A DNA stretch of 64,000 bases. Origin: Spirosoma sp. Lineage in GTDB: Bacteria; Bacteroidota; Bacteroidia; Cytophagales; Spirosomataceae. The stretch spans positions 558,001 to 622,000 of the forward strand of contig NZ_JAPLET010000022.1 in assembly GCF_026391055.1 (NCBI RefSeq), written 5' to 3'. This document shows, in pieces, positions 17,511 through 26,233 of the stretch (positions within the stretch are counted from its first letter, which is position 1; each line of letters opens with the position of its first letter). The notes under the pieces are model-generated. The model was not told the origin of the DNA. It did not search any database and was given only the letters and a program-made list of their open reading frames with translations. Position numbers and translations under genes: made by a program.

Positions 17511-17631
17511 CCGCAGATCGTTAATTTTGTCGGATAAAGTCCGGGTAAGGCAGTCGGTTTATGGAGAATAGTCTCATAGCACCCCGTAAACCGATTGCCT
17601 TGAGCCAAGCACTGTAAACCGAATACGCATT

Positions 17632-18666
17632 TTGATCCCTGCTGTTGACGCCCTGTTAAAAGACATCCGTAATAAGCGGATTGCACCTGTTTATCTGATT
17701 CATGGGGATGAACCCTATTACCTCGACCGAATTGCTGAAGAACTGGAAAAAGTGGCGGTGCCCGTTGCCGAACGTGGATTCAACCAGTTTGTCCTCTTCG
17801 GGAAAGAGACCGATGCCGGAGCCGTTCTGAACTATGCCCGGCGTTATCCATTCATGGCAGAGCGCCAGCTAGTGCTCGTTAAAGAAGCTCAGCAACTGAA
17901 TGGCATCAACGATAAGTCGACCCAGACCCTGTTTGAAGACTACGCCCTGAATCCGCTGCCAAGTACGATCCTGATGCTGTGTTACGTAAAGGAAGACGGT
18001 AAGCCGGGACTCGACGAGCGAAAAGCTTGGGTAAAGGCGTTCGGAGCGAAAGGAAAGCTGCTGGGAGTTAAGAAGCTGTACGATAACAAAATTCCGGATT
18101 GGGTAGGGGAGTACTGCCGGGAACAGGGCGCCAAAGTTAGCCCGAAAGCCTGCCAGCTCCTGGCCGACCACATTGGCAATGACCTCAAGCGGCTGGCGGG
18201 AGAAATTGATAAAATACTGATCAATCTCCACGTTGGGGAAGAAATTTCTGCTTCTACTGTAGAGCGACTGGTGGGCATCAGTAAGGAATACAACGTATTC
18301 GAGCTCCAGAAAGCCCTCGTGCAACGCGATGTGGTGAAGGCCAATCAAATCGTCGATTATTTCGGTCGTAATCCAAAAGACAACCCATTGGTTGTTATTC
18401 TGGCGCAATTGTTTGGCTATTTCAGCAAAGTAATTCTGGTGCAGGCCTCAAAAGACCAGACGGATAAAGGGCTGGCCCCACTGCTGGGCGTCAACCCATT
18501 CTTCGTTAAAGATTACCTCTCGGCCGCCCGCACATTTCCGCTTCCAAAAGTAGCCGCCATCATCAGCGCTATTCGTCGGGCCGACGCCCGTAGCAAAGGC
18601 ATTGACTCGCCAACCATGAACGAAAGCGATATTCTTCGCGAGCTGGTGTTCGAGGTGCTGCATTGA
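17632..18666 (+). CDS. holA: DNA polymerase III subunit delta
   Basis: 344 aa. The start is TTG at 17632 (an ATT lies just upstream); the protein then begins in register with other HolA proteins (LLKDIRNKRIAPVYLIHGDEPYYLD). The AAA+-like delta fold follows, with ALNPLPSTILMLCYVKEDGK and the clamp-loader segment KEYNVFELQKAL. Delta opens the beta clamp within the clamp loader. The length is normal. The gene lies alone between the D-aminoacylase fusion and a receptor gene, with a weak terminator after it. Confidence 0.85.
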   Translation: MIPAVDALLKDIRNKRIAPVYLIHGDEPYYLDRIAEELEKVAVPVAERGFNQFVLFGKETDAGAVLNYARRYPFMAERQLVLVKEAQQLNGINDKSTQTLFEDYALNPLPSTILMLCYVKEDGKPGLDERKAWVKAFGAKGKLLGVKKLYDNKIPDWVGEYCREQGAKVSPKACQLLADHIGNDLKRLAGEIDKILINLHVGEEISASTVERLVGISKEYNVFELQKALVQRDVVKANQIVDYFGRNPKDNPLVVILAQLFGYFSKVILVQASKDQTDKGLAPLLGVNPFFVKDYLSAARTFPLPKVAAIISAIRRADARSKGIDSPTMNESDILRELVFEVLH

Positions 18667-18706
18667 CCTGGTTGTGTACAGGACCGTATCTTGCCGTCCA
18701 GCCGTT

Positions 18707-18747
18707 AGGCTAAAAACCTGATGAGTTTTACCATCTCCTTTTAGCCT
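18707..18747 (+). terminator. Possible terminator after holA
   Basis: AGGCTAAAA (18707-18715) pairs with TTTTAGCCT (18739-18747) over a 23-nt loop. The stem is AT-rich and there is no T tract after it, so this is a weak candidate. Confidence 0.35.
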
Positions 18748-18844
18748 GACAGCTGAACAGCAGGATGCTGCTCCGTACCCAGATGTGGCAAATTTGTTCT
18801 AATAAGTCGTCTCGTTAGGTACTCTTATCCATTTTGTCTAATAT

Positions 18845-18859
18845 TGCAACAATGTTGCA
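18845..18859. promoter_or_regulatory. Perfect 7-1-7 palindrome, candidate Fur/Zur-family operator
   Basis: TGCAACA, A, TGTTGCA lies 45 bp before the start of the TonB receptor gene. The 7-1-7 symmetry is that of Fur-family (Fur/Zur) boxes. Zinc control is inferred from the receptor type downstream and is not shown. Confidence 0.5.
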
Positions 18860-18904
18860 TTAATGAAGTTAAGTAGTCAGCATTAAAGGACTACGGCCTG
18901 ACAA

Positions 18905-21310
18905 ATGGGTAGTTTGAATAGAATAAGTATATTACTTGGGTTGTGGGTAGCCACAGGTTCGGGGTGTCTGGCGCAGAGCAGCACCTGCACCGGCGTGCTG
19001 AAAGGGCAAATTCTGGGGCAGGAAAACCGCGAGCCACTGGTTGGAGCGACTCTTTACGTTCGGGAGTTGAAAACCGGTGCCGTTGCTGACTCAGCGGGTT
19101 ATTTTCAACTCGGTCAGCTGTGTCCGGGAAATTATACCATCGACTTCCAGTTTGTTGGGTACAAAGTCACGACACAATCAATCGTTATCAGGCAGGAACC
19201 GCTGGTTCGCCTAAATCCGGTTTTGTTGATGCCCGACAATCAAACCCTGCAGGAGGTTGTCGTAACGGAACACCGGTCCGAAGCTCAGCAACTCCTTCAA
19301 ACACAGGTTAGTTTGTCAGGGGCGGCTCTCGATCAAACCAGGGGCCAATCGCTGGGTGAGAGTTTGAAGGCACTCACTGGCTTATACGCCATCCAATCCG
19401 GCCCCAGCATTTCAAAGCCGGTCATTCACGGGCTTTACAGTAACCGAATAATAATTCTCAACAATGGCATCCGGCAGGAAGACCAGCAATGGGGGAGTGA
19501 ACACGCGCCCCAGGTCGACCAGTTTCTGGCGTCCCGACTGACGGTGATCAAAGGGGCGGCCAGTATCCGCTACGGTTCCGACGCTATTGGCGGGGTTATT
19601 TTAGTAGAGCCCAGCGCCATGCCCACCCGGCCGGGCATTCAGGCCGAGGTAAATCTGGTTGGAGCAACGAACGGGGGCATGGGTGTGGTATCGGGTCTGG
19701 TAGAAGGGGCCTTCGATAAAAAATTCGCCGGGTTAAGCTGGCGATTGCAGGGAACCCTGAAACGGTCGGGCTACGTCAAAACACCGAACTATTATCTCGA
19801 AAACACCAGCTACCACGAAAACAACTTTTCCGGTGATCTGCATTATGACCACAAGAATTTTGGTGTCGAGTTGTTTTACAGCCAGTTCGATACGAAAGTG
19901 GGCCTGTTTACGGGCGCACAGGTGGGCAGTCTGGCCGATTTATACACTGCCATCAGCCGGTCTGAACCGCTGGTTCAGCCGAATTTTTCCTATGCATTGA
20001 ACCGACCTTATCAGGCTGTTCAGCATGACTTGTTTAAAGGGCGGGCTCATCTACATCTGCCAAAGGGGGGCACGCTGACCGCTACCGTTGCCCGGCAGCA
20101 AAATACCCGCCGGGAGTATGACTTTGTCTCGTTCAGCGGTATAACGACGCCCGAATTGTATCTGAAACTAGTTACCCATACCGCCGATCTGGTTTGGGAA
20201 CATGCACCTATTAAAGCGGAAGCCAGAGGCCGTGCGGGTCAATGGTCGGGAAGTGTAGGTTTTAACGGGATTACACAAGGTAACGTGCGGCAATATCTGT
20301 TCCTGATTCCTAATTTCCGGAATTACGGTGCCGGACTGTTTGCCATTGAACGCTACGCGGTGGGACGTCTGACCCTGGAGGGCGGGTTACGGTATGATTA
20401 CCGCTGGTTACGGGCCTACTTCCTCGATGAAGTTACCAAACAAACCTATTTTACCACCCATAACTGGCAGAATGCCAACGGATCGCTGGGGATAGCCTAC
20501 CAGCTCCGACCCGACCTTACTCTAACCGGCAACGTCAGCACTGCCTGGCGGGCTCCCAATGTCGCGGATTTATATTCCAACGGCCTGCACCAAAGCGCGG
20601 TAGCCTACGAGCGGGGTAATCCCAACCTACGCCCGGAACAGGCTTTAAATAGTAACCTGGTGCTGGCTTATGCCGGGAAGCGGCTGAGTGGAGAAATTGG
20701 CGTTTATAACAATCGGATCGAAAATTACATTTACCTCAAGCCCGATTCGGTACCCATTGTCCGGCAGCGGGGCGCTTTCCCGTCGTATACCTATAACCAG
20801 GTTCGGGCCACGTTTCGGGGAGTCGATGCTACCCTGACTTATAAATTTACCGATCAGTTGGCGTTCACGACAAAAAACTCGCTGCTATTCGCCTATAACC
20901 AGACCGACCACGACTACCTCGTTTTCATCCCCGCCAACCGGTCGGATAATACGCTGCGTTACGATTGGGACCGGTGGGGCAAGTTCGCCAAACCCTACCT
21001 GTCCGTGACGGGCTTGTACGTATCCCGACAAAACCGGGCGCCATCCGTAACCACCCGACAGGAGAACGGGGCGGTCATCTTCACCGGTGATTTTGCCCCG
21101 CCACCACCCGCCTATTTCCTGCTGGGGGCCGAAGTGGGGTTCCAGACTCAGCTCGGGAAGCAGCCCATGAGTGTCATCCTGAGCGGCACCAACCTCGCCA
21201 ATGTCGCTTACCGCGATTACCTGAACCGGTTCCGGTATTTCGCCGATGAGCCGGGGTGCAACATCATGCTCAAAGTGAAACTACCGCTGGCGTTTCCCAA
21301 AAGGTCTTAA
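18905..21310 (+). CDS. TonB-dependent outer-membrane receptor, ZnuD-like
   Basis: 801 aa. A signal peptide (residues 1-23) is followed by a carboxypeptidase-regulatory-like beta domain (about 30-115, common in Bacteroidota), a plug domain (about 120-235, with HGLYSNRIIILNNGIRQEDQQ and IKGAASIRYGSDAIGGVI) and a 22-strand barrel. The EHAPQVDQFLASRLTVIKG plug segment resembles receptors of the ZnuD type for zinc or heme. Uptake of a metal or metallophore is inferred. The next gene, 51 bp downstream, encodes a small lipoprotein that is probably its surface partner. A palindromic operator lies upstream. Confidence 0.75.
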   Translation: MGSLNRISILLGLWVATGSGCLAQSSTCTGVLKGQILGQENREPLVGATLYVRELKTGAVADSAGYFQLGQLCPGNYTIDFQFVGYKVTTQSIVIRQEPLVRLNPVLLMPDNQTLQEVVVTEHRSEAQQLLQTQVSLSGAALDQTRGQSLGESLKALTGLYAIQSGPSISKPVIHGLYSNRIIILNNGIRQEDQQWGSEHAPQVDQFLASRLTVIKGAASIRYGSDAIGGVILVEPSAMPTRPGIQAEVNLVGATNGGMGVVSGLVEGAFDKKFAGLSWRLQGTLKRSGYVKTPNYYLENTSYHENNFSGDLHYDHKNFGVELFYSQFDTKVGLFTGAQVGSLADLYTAISRSEPLVQPNFSYALNRPYQAVQHDLFKGRAHLHLPKGGTLTATVARQQNTRREYDFVSFSGITTPELYLKLVTHTADLVWEHAPIKAEARGRAGQWSGSVGFNGITQGNVRQYLFLIPNFRNYGAGLFAIERYAVGRLTLEGGLRYDYRWLRAYFLDEVTKQTYFTTHNWQNANGSLGIAYQLRPDLTLTGNVSTAWRAPNVADLYSNGLHQSAVAYERGNPNLRPEQALNSNLVLAYAGKRLSGEIGVYNNRIENYIYLKPDSVPIVRQRGAFPSYTYNQVRATFRGVDATLTYKFTDQLAFTTKNSLLFAYNQTDHDYLVFIPANRSDNTLRYDWDRWGKFAKPYLSVTGLYVSRQNRAPSVTTRQENGAVIFTGDFAPPPPAYFLLGAEVGFQTQLGKQPMSVILSGTNLANVAYRDYLNRFRYFADEPGCNIMLKVKLPLAFPKRS

Positions 21311-21361
21311 CCCGTTTTCAGTGCTTATTAACAACCTGTTTCACAATAAACCTCAACTACA

Positions 21362-21919
21362 ATGACGTATACCCGGAAACCGTTACTTTTTATCGCTTTC
21401 CTGACGCTTTTTGCCGGAGCCTGCAAAAATGACGAAGAGAATGTAGCCCCAACGGACGATAACGAAGCGATTACCACAGCCACGCTTACGCTGACAAACA
21501 AAGCAGTACCTACCGAAATTGTCACGGCGACGATTGATAATCTCAACACCACGGCCGATTTCAGTAAGGCAACGCTGACCTTAAAAGCCAATACCACCTA
21601 TACGGGCGTGGTGACACTGCTGGATAAAACAAAAACCCCTGTACTCGATGCGACGGCAGAGATCCGGGAGAAAGCGAATGAGCATCTGTTTGTCTACACC
21701 CCAAGCACGGGGCTGAATCTGACCGCTACGCTGACCGATAGAGACACGAATCCGGCACCGGGTCCCTATCCAATTGGCCTTACGACCGAAATGAAAACGG
21801 GTGCAGCTAGTTCAGGGAAACTGAAACTTGTCTTACGCCATCAGCCCGACACCAAGAATGGTACCGCCACCCCCGGTACGTCAGATTTGGATACAGATTT
21901 CACAATAGTGATTCAATAA
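21362..21919 (+). CDS. Small lipoprotein partner of the TonB receptor
   Basis: 185 aa. A lipoprotein signal ends in LFAGAC, with lipidation expected at C20. The mature part is acidic at first, then beta-rich, with TLTLTNKAVP, NTTYTGVVTLLDKT, HLFVYTP and KLKLVLRHQPD. This pattern recurs in Bacteroidota lipoproteins that sit next to ZnuD-like receptors. It has no catalytic motif, so a binding or capping role at the outer membrane is the simplest view. It is cotranscribed with the receptor, and a clean terminator follows. Confidence 0.6.
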   Translation: MTYTRKPLLFIAFLTLFAGACKNDEENVAPTDDNEAITTATLTLTNKAVPTEIVTATIDNLNTTADFSKATLTLKANTTYTGVVTLLDKTKTPVLDATAEIREKANEHLFVYTPSTGLNLTATLTDRDTNPAPGPYPIGLTTEMKTGAASSGKLKLVLRHQPDTKNGTATPGTSDLDTDFTIVIQ

Positions 21920-21938
21920 ACATAGTAAAGAAAATACA

Positions 21939-21965
21939 AGGCCTGATTCTTAACGAGTCAGGCCT
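21939..21965 (+). terminator. Terminator after the receptor-lipoprotein operon
   Basis: AGGCCTGA (21939-21946) pairs with TCAGGCCT (21958-21965); TTGCGTTTTT follows. Confidence 0.75.
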
Positions 21966-22372
21966 TTGCGTTTTTAACTGTCTTGTAAGATAGCTCCCCT
22001 TATTCACTGGCGGCTAACTGCTGGATGATCCAGTCTATATATCACTGATTTTCGAAGGCAAACGGCTTCTCCTGCAAGAGAAAAGTATAATGGTTTTGAT
22101 TACGCCAGGGAAGTACGAACCACACGCGTTGATCTGAACAGAGGCAGAGCAACTTATGACACTCTACATTGCAATTCTCACAAAAGGTATCTATGATTGT
22201 ACCAAGCCTGAAAGGTCAATCCAATAGCGCCCATAGAAAGTGCACACTTAATGGTAAACAGTTGATAATTAGTAGGATTATCATTAAGTGACTTAACACA
22301 CATTATTATGTTGGGTGAACACTTCATCATGTTTGCCGATAATCCATCGTTCGGGCGAAATCAAGCGCGTCT
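21966..22372. other. Non-coding or decayed stretch at the island edge
   Basis: No supportable gene in any frame; stops are frequent on both strands. A 64-codon plus-strand frame at 22308 lies antisense to the decayed minus-strand ORF and has no family features. This marks the left edge of the accessory island. Confidence 0.4.
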
Positions 22373-22546
22373 TCAAAGGCCAGATTTCGGTCGACAAACT
22401 GCGCTTGAGAGTTCGTTAAGTCCAAACGACTTAGTTACATTTCGGTTGATATTCAGTGCGTTAGAATTGGGTAAGTTTGAAAAAAGGCTGCGGTCGATAT
22501 AAGGCGCTTGGGCGTTAGATAAACCTGTAAAAAGTAAGAAAAGCAT
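22373..22546 (-). pseudogene. Decayed secreted protein, 57-codon remnant
   Basis: On the minus strand an ATG at 22546 opens a signal-peptide-like start (MLFLLFTGLSNAQA) followed by a Ser/Asn-rich stretch, ending after 57 residues. Overlapping frames beyond the stop read on naturally (VDRNLAFEDALDFARTMDY) and repeat the pattern N-x-QA-x-x-x-DR-x-L. This suggests a repeat protein broken by a frameshift. No family can be named. Confidence 0.35.
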
Positions 22547-22608
22547 CGGCTGAAAGTGGGCAACCGGGTGTTAGGCAAGCATAAAAAGTAAGGAAGGTAT
22601 CAGCTAAC
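22528..22608. repeat. Two imperfect copies of a 27-nt repeat
   Basis: 22528-22554 and 22582-22608 match in the form TAAAAAGTAAGrAArGyATC followed by rGCTrA. On the minus strand the copies lie over and just upstream of the signal-peptide start of the decayed ORF, so they may be a duplicated gene start. Confidence 0.5.
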
Positions 22609-22631
22609 TATTAAACTCAAATCTGATTATC

Positions 22632-23573
22632 ATGGAATTCGATTTTATACCAAATCAGTATACAGAAAATTCAATTCCATCAGGTGGCATTTTTCCTGAG
22701 CGCTCCGAGTATCCTCATTCTGATATAATTGATGATACTTTGACTACTAATATATCCAAACAATTACATATTGAAATCATCCGTTTAGACAATAGATATT
22801 ACCCTGTAAAGGGGCGAAAAAATGATCCTAACGAACGCCGAAGCCGAGTAACAGGTGTGCTTTTAGTAAATGGACGAGTAGTGACTGATACAATTGAAGA
22901 TTATGATTATGGTTGGGATGATCATACGGCAGAAGCTGAAATGTTTTACTTTAAAGGCAGAGATGAAGGGAAGATTAAATATTTGGGAGTAAAGGATATT
23001 AGAACTAACATATCTTACACTGGAAGAGCCTCAATACCTACAGGCGAATATTATATAACGTTTGGTGGTGGTAAATTTGGCCCAGATGCTTTGATGGTAT
23101 CAAAGAATGGAAAAGATGATCGTCTGCCCGGTTTTAATGGTGTGCGAATTCATGCAGGGCATCATAGTGGTTATAGCGTAGGCTGTATTTTAGTGGGAAT
23201 GAGCAGAAACCTTGCAGAGAATCAATTAGAGACTATTGATACATTACCTTTTGATAAGGAAAAATTAAAAGACAAAAAAACCGGAAAAATTAAGGGCAAT
23301 TCAACTTGGTCAGCCGATTGGCTGAAAGATTTACTAAGGAGCCATAATAATTGGGCAAGACTTACAATTAGGAGAAATTATTCAGCAGATTTGTGCTCAA
23401 TAAAAGAACCTGATGAAGAATCTCTCGACTCTTTGAAAAAATATCGTAATAATATATTAATCCAGCATAATTTGGATTTAGACATAACAGTGAATAAAAA
23501 CCAATTCGTTACTCCTCCTGCTTTAAATCCTTTTAAACCAATGCCTCATGCAAAACCAGGAGGCAAAAGGTAA
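22632..23573 (+). CDS. DUF5675-like protein, possible peptidoglycan-active effector
   Basis: 313 aa, with clearly more AT-rich codons than the neighbouring genes. The central region resembles DUF5675: IPTGEYYITF, then LPGFNGVRIHAG and YSVGCILVG. The arrangement H174, H177/H178, S182, C185 recalls the His...Ser-x-Gly-Cys active site of L,D-transpeptidase-like folds, although the spacing is shorter. The first 45 residues and the last 90 have no recognised domain. There is no signal peptide, but DUF5675 genes also occur near phage and secretion-effector genes, where export is by other routes. The neighbours are micro-ORFs and repeats. The effector role is speculative. Confidence 0.5.
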   Translation: MEFDFIPNQYTENSIPSGGIFPERSEYPHSDIIDDTLTTNISKQLHIEIIRLDNRYYPVKGRKNDPNERRSRVTGVLLVNGRVVTDTIEDYDYGWDDHTAEAEMFYFKGRDEGKIKYLGVKDIRTNISYTGRASIPTGEYYITFGGGKFGPDALMVSKNGKDDRLPGFNGVRIHAGHHSGYSVGCILVGMSRNLAENQLETIDTLPFDKEKLKDKKTGKIKGNSTWSADWLKDLLRSHNNWARLTIRRNYSADLCSIKEPDEESLDSLKKYRNNILIQHNLDLDITVNKNQFVTPPALNPFKPMPHAKPGGKR

Positions 23574-23598
23574 TATATTTTTGTAAATGAAGTTTTTC

Positions 23599-23741
23599 CG
23601 CTCCGCGTGGGATAGTTTTCCGCTGACAGGACTCTCGCCAAGTTGACAACGTCGGCAGCCCAACCGGCAAAGGATGTAAAGGTGGGGCTGAATCGTTCGA
23701 CAATAGCAGCTTTCTCACCATCAGCCCTTTGGGTGCGGGTC
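23599..23741 (+). repeat. Island element copy 1
   Basis: This is the first of three diverged copies (with 24219-24364 and 24834-24925). Shared blocks in order are CGCTCCGCrTGGG and TTTCCGCTGACA (copies 1 and 2), CAGCCCA, TGTAAAGG, CACCATCA and a GGGTG-type hairpin end. This copy is partly open as a reading frame that continues into 23742-23980. Confidence 0.6.
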
Positions 23742-23980
23742 CATTTTGCTGTAGTTGTTCTTCTGAAACCAAAAAAGATAACAAGAACGTAGAATTAGTA
23801 GATTATACGTTAGGAATGCAGGCATCTGATTCTGCCTTGCTGAAAGAAGTATTAGAAGCACCTTCGGCTCCAAAAGTCACGTTAAAAAAGTTTACCGAAG
23901 CGAATGTTGCCAAGTTTGTTATGGCATCTGTGATGTTCCAGCCGACGAAAATTATATCTGTAAAAAAAAGATGGAGATAG
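23627..23980 (+). pseudogene. Open frame joining element copy 1 to a short variable tail
   Basis: After an in-frame TGA at 23624 the frame is open for 117 codons. The first part reads through the repeat (SPTGKGCKGGAESF, then SPLGAGPFCCSCSSE). The second part (from about 23775) is an AT-rich tail of about 70 residues, including ALLKEVLEAPSAPKVTLKKF. The first ATG is at 23729. It could be the C-terminal end of a longer gene cut off upstream, with a conserved stem and a variable tip. No family is recognised. Confidence 0.35.
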
Positions 23981-24023
23981 CTATATAGTTTCGTAAACCC
24001 GGCGCAATGAAGGACAAAGTTTC

Positions 24024-24194
24024 ATGTACAAAGTCAAAATAGAATGCTATAGTGCCGTTTGGGCTAACATTGATGGTCGGTGGAGAGATAGTGCAGAAGA
24101 TGAGCGAATAAAATATGTTGACGATGGTAAAAAACTTAAAATTATTCAGACGTTTAGTGATGGCTCGACTGACGAAAAAGAGTTTAGCAAATAG
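24024..24194 (+). CDS. 56-aa acidic micro-protein in the island
   Basis: ATG at 24024 opens 56 codons: MYKVKIECYSAVWANIDGRW, then a charged segment and an end at FSDGSTDEKEFSK. It is AT-rich and acidic, with no signal peptide. It lies between element copies 1 and 2. The small size and position suit an immunity-type or cassette-type gene, but no homologue is recognised and it may not be expressed. Confidence 0.4.
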   Translation: MYKVKIECYSAVWANIDGRWRDSAEDERIKYVDDGKKLKIIQTFSDGSTDEKEFSK

Positions 24195-24218
24195 GTAATT
24201 TGAAAGGTGCGTCGTGTA

Positions 24219-24364
24219 CGCTCCGCATGGGTAGGTTTCCGCTGACAATGACGCACGTCCCGAAAGAGAGTCTTCAGCCCAACATGACGGGTGTGTAAAG
24301 GTGCAGGGGGCTTGTGCTCAAGTAAGTTTTCTAATCACCATCAACAGCCGTGGTGGTTGGTGTG
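24219..24364 (+). repeat. Island element copy 2
   Basis: It follows the micro-ORF by 24 bp. It contains all blocks of copy 1, plus GCACGTCCC, which it shares with copy 3. All three reading frames are closed here, so the copy is either non-coding or decayed. Confidence 0.6.
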
Positions 24365-24650
24365 TAAGCAAGTAAATAAACAAACGCCGTGTTAGACTCC
24401 GACCAAACTACCTTGAATATGCAGGAGAGTATCATTGAAACCTCTCAAAAAAGATTTGGTACAAAACGGCCAGAGGTTATGGTAGAAAAAATCAGAAATA
24501 CCCCTCGTAGTTATATAGGGTTGAAAAAGATAATCGACACGGTAGTTCAATAGACACTGCAACCTTGAAAGCGTATTTGGAAAGCTTATAGGTTGAGTGC
24601 AGATTAACATTTTGGCGATGTTTAATAAATAAGTAGCCTAGATAGAGACC
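24365..24650. other. Island spacer without a supportable gene
   Basis: AT-rich with many stops on both strands. A minus-strand frame at 24392-24610 has no family features and unnatural composition. Nothing is called. Confidence 0.35.
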
Positions 24651-24815
24651 GACTTAGAAAAAAGGATACAAGAAGCTAAAACCCAAGAAAAGGAAAGCTT
24701 TGTAGTTAGCCTATTACAACAAACTGATTTTGACGAAATAAAGATTATTACTCTTACAAACGTTTCGGTTGAGTTTGTGAAAAATATTCAACAAAAACTG
24801 ATAGCTAACAAATAA
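24651..24815 (+). pseudogene. 55-codon gene tail without a start
   Basis: The frame begins close after a stop and has no start codon. It reads like a real C-terminus (DLEKRIQEAKTQEKESFVVS, then LTNVSVEFVKNI and IANK), with helix then strand-helix character. It ends 18 bp before element copy 3. It is probably a gene remnant. Confidence 0.35.
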
Positions 24816-24833
24816 TGGCAGTAGTCGGCGACC

Positions 24834-24925
24834 GGATGCACGTCCCAAAGTCAACTTTGACAGCCCAGCATCCCATGTGTGTAAAGGCTCCTACGCCCAC
24901 CATCAACACCTGCGGGTGTGGGATG
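24834..24925 (+). repeat. Island element copy 3 (shorter)
   Basis: GATGCACGTCCC, CAGCCCA, GTGTGTAAAGG and CACCATCAACACC match copy 2 in order; the 5 prime CGCTCCGC block is absent. CATCCCA can pair with TGGGATG at the end, and ACACC with GGTGT inside, giving a folded RNA or single-stranded DNA form. Confidence 0.55.
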
Positions 24926-25169
24926 GAAATTACAGAATGTGCTCGTTTGTGGGCATGCACAAGCTTAATGGCCATCTGAGTTTGTCTTCACCCTCAGCAA
25001 GCCAACTGTATCACGGTGTTAGCCAGATTGCCTGAATACTGGACCCAACTGACTGGCCATTTGTTGCGAGTGGGGTGGATAGTGCCATCGTTGCAGAGGG
25101 CTTATCAAAGAACTTTATCGGTGCTTAGATGGTCCCACTGCTTAACCTGGTCAATTAGTTTTCTCAGGG
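24926..25169. other. Right edge of the island, no gene seen
   Basis: No supportable gene. A 75-codon plus-strand frame from 25016 runs antisense into the LysR gene and is treated as chance. Confidence 0.35.
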
Positions 25170-26084
25170 CTAGCTTACGTCGAATTTCACTAATCCGCTC
25201 AGTGCTTGTACCAGCGGGTTGGGTTGTTCGGATTTGTGAATGAGAACGTGCCGAATAGCGACCTCGTCAAAAGGGGTACCATCGGCATGTAGGATGGGTT
25301 TCGAAAGCAATTCCGGCTCCTGCCGTAAATCCAGTGAAGCGGGAATGAACGCAATCCCCTTCCCCAAACGAACCATACTCTTCAGCAACTCAAAAGAGGG
25401 CACGTGCTGCACGATGTTCGGTGCGCGATCGACGTTAGCCCGACGGCAGATCTCCTCCGCCTGGCCAAAAAACACGCCAGCCTCCCGTCCCACATCGATC
25501 CACTTCTGGTCGTGTAATTGTTCCAGCCGGATGCCCGTTTGGGTGGCCAGAGGGTGGTTCCGATTCGTTAGAATAGTATAATTCGTTTTAGCATAGGTTT
25601 TAGCTTCCAACCCTTCCCGGACTAACGGCAGCACTGTCATTCCCAGGTCGACCCGGTCGGTAGACACCCATTCCTGTACCTCAACCGTATTGGCCAACTC
25701 GACCAGTTGGACTGACAGGGCAGGAAAGTGGGTGGCAAACAGCTCCATCATCCCCACAATTCGTTCGGGTAGAATCAGTTTGAAGATCCCCAGCCTGACA
25801 GTGGGCTGATCGATCCCTACCTGCCGAACAGTTTGAATAGCCTGCTCACTTAATTGCAGAATACGTTTGGCATCGATCAGAAACAGGGCACCGGCCTGGG
25901 TCAATTCTACCTGATGCCATTTGGTGCGCTTGATACTAACAAACAGATCCACGCCCAACTCACCTTCGAGCAACTTGATTTGTTGACTCAACGCCGATTG
26001 ACTAACAAACAGCCGCTTGGCCGCATGGCCAAAGTGCAGAGCTTCGGCTACGCCCACAAAGTACTTCAATTGCCGAAATTCCAA
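25170..26084 (-). CDS. LysR-family transcriptional regulator
   Basis: 304 aa. The N-terminal winged helix is classic (MEFRQLKYFVGVAEALHFG, then SQSALSQQIKLLEGELGVDLF), followed by a two-lobe periplasmic-binding-like effector domain (residues about 90-300). The start lies 149 bp from the start of a divergent esterase gene. LysR proteins usually control the divergently transcribed gene, so the esterase is the likely target and a small aromatic or organic acid the likely co-inducer. This is inference. Confidence 0.88.
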   Translation of the reverse strand: MEFRQLKYFVGVAEALHFGHAAKRLFVSQSALSQQIKLLEGELGVDLFVSIKRTKWHQVELTQAGALFLIDAKRILQLSEQAIQTVRQVGIDQPTVRLGIFKLILPERIVGMMELFATHFPALSVQLVELANTVEVQEWVSTDRVDLGMTVLPLVREGLEAKTYAKTNYTILTNRNHPLATQTGIRLEQLHDQKWIDVGREAGVFFGQAEEICRRANVDRAPNIVQHVPSFELLKSMVRLGKGIAFIPASLDLRQEPELLSKPILHADGTPFDEVAIRHVLIHKSEQPNPLVQALSGLVKFDVS

Positions 26085-26233
26085 AGTTGATTCACCGATG
26101 TTGTGCCTATAACTAGTGAAGCAACCAACGTAATTAGTTTTACTTATTACCAGTTTAGAAAATAGAATTAGATAATTTAAAGGAAATTGCCTTATCTACG
26201 GAGATAAATGCCAACGATCAAAAGATCAGCCAG

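Noticed and set aside
22510..22610. GTTAGAT and GTTAGGC words that look like integron attC core sites
   Set aside because: They lie in the signal-peptide and repeat region of a decayed minus-strand ORF, no partner core site pairs with them, and no integrase gene is in the window.
24270..24395. Element copy 2 with GCCCAAC at one side and GTTAGAC at the other, resembling an attC site of about 120 nt
   Set aside because: The inner part is conserved between copies, unlike attC sites, and copies 1 and 3 lack a matching right core. It is kept only as one of the possible explanations of the island.
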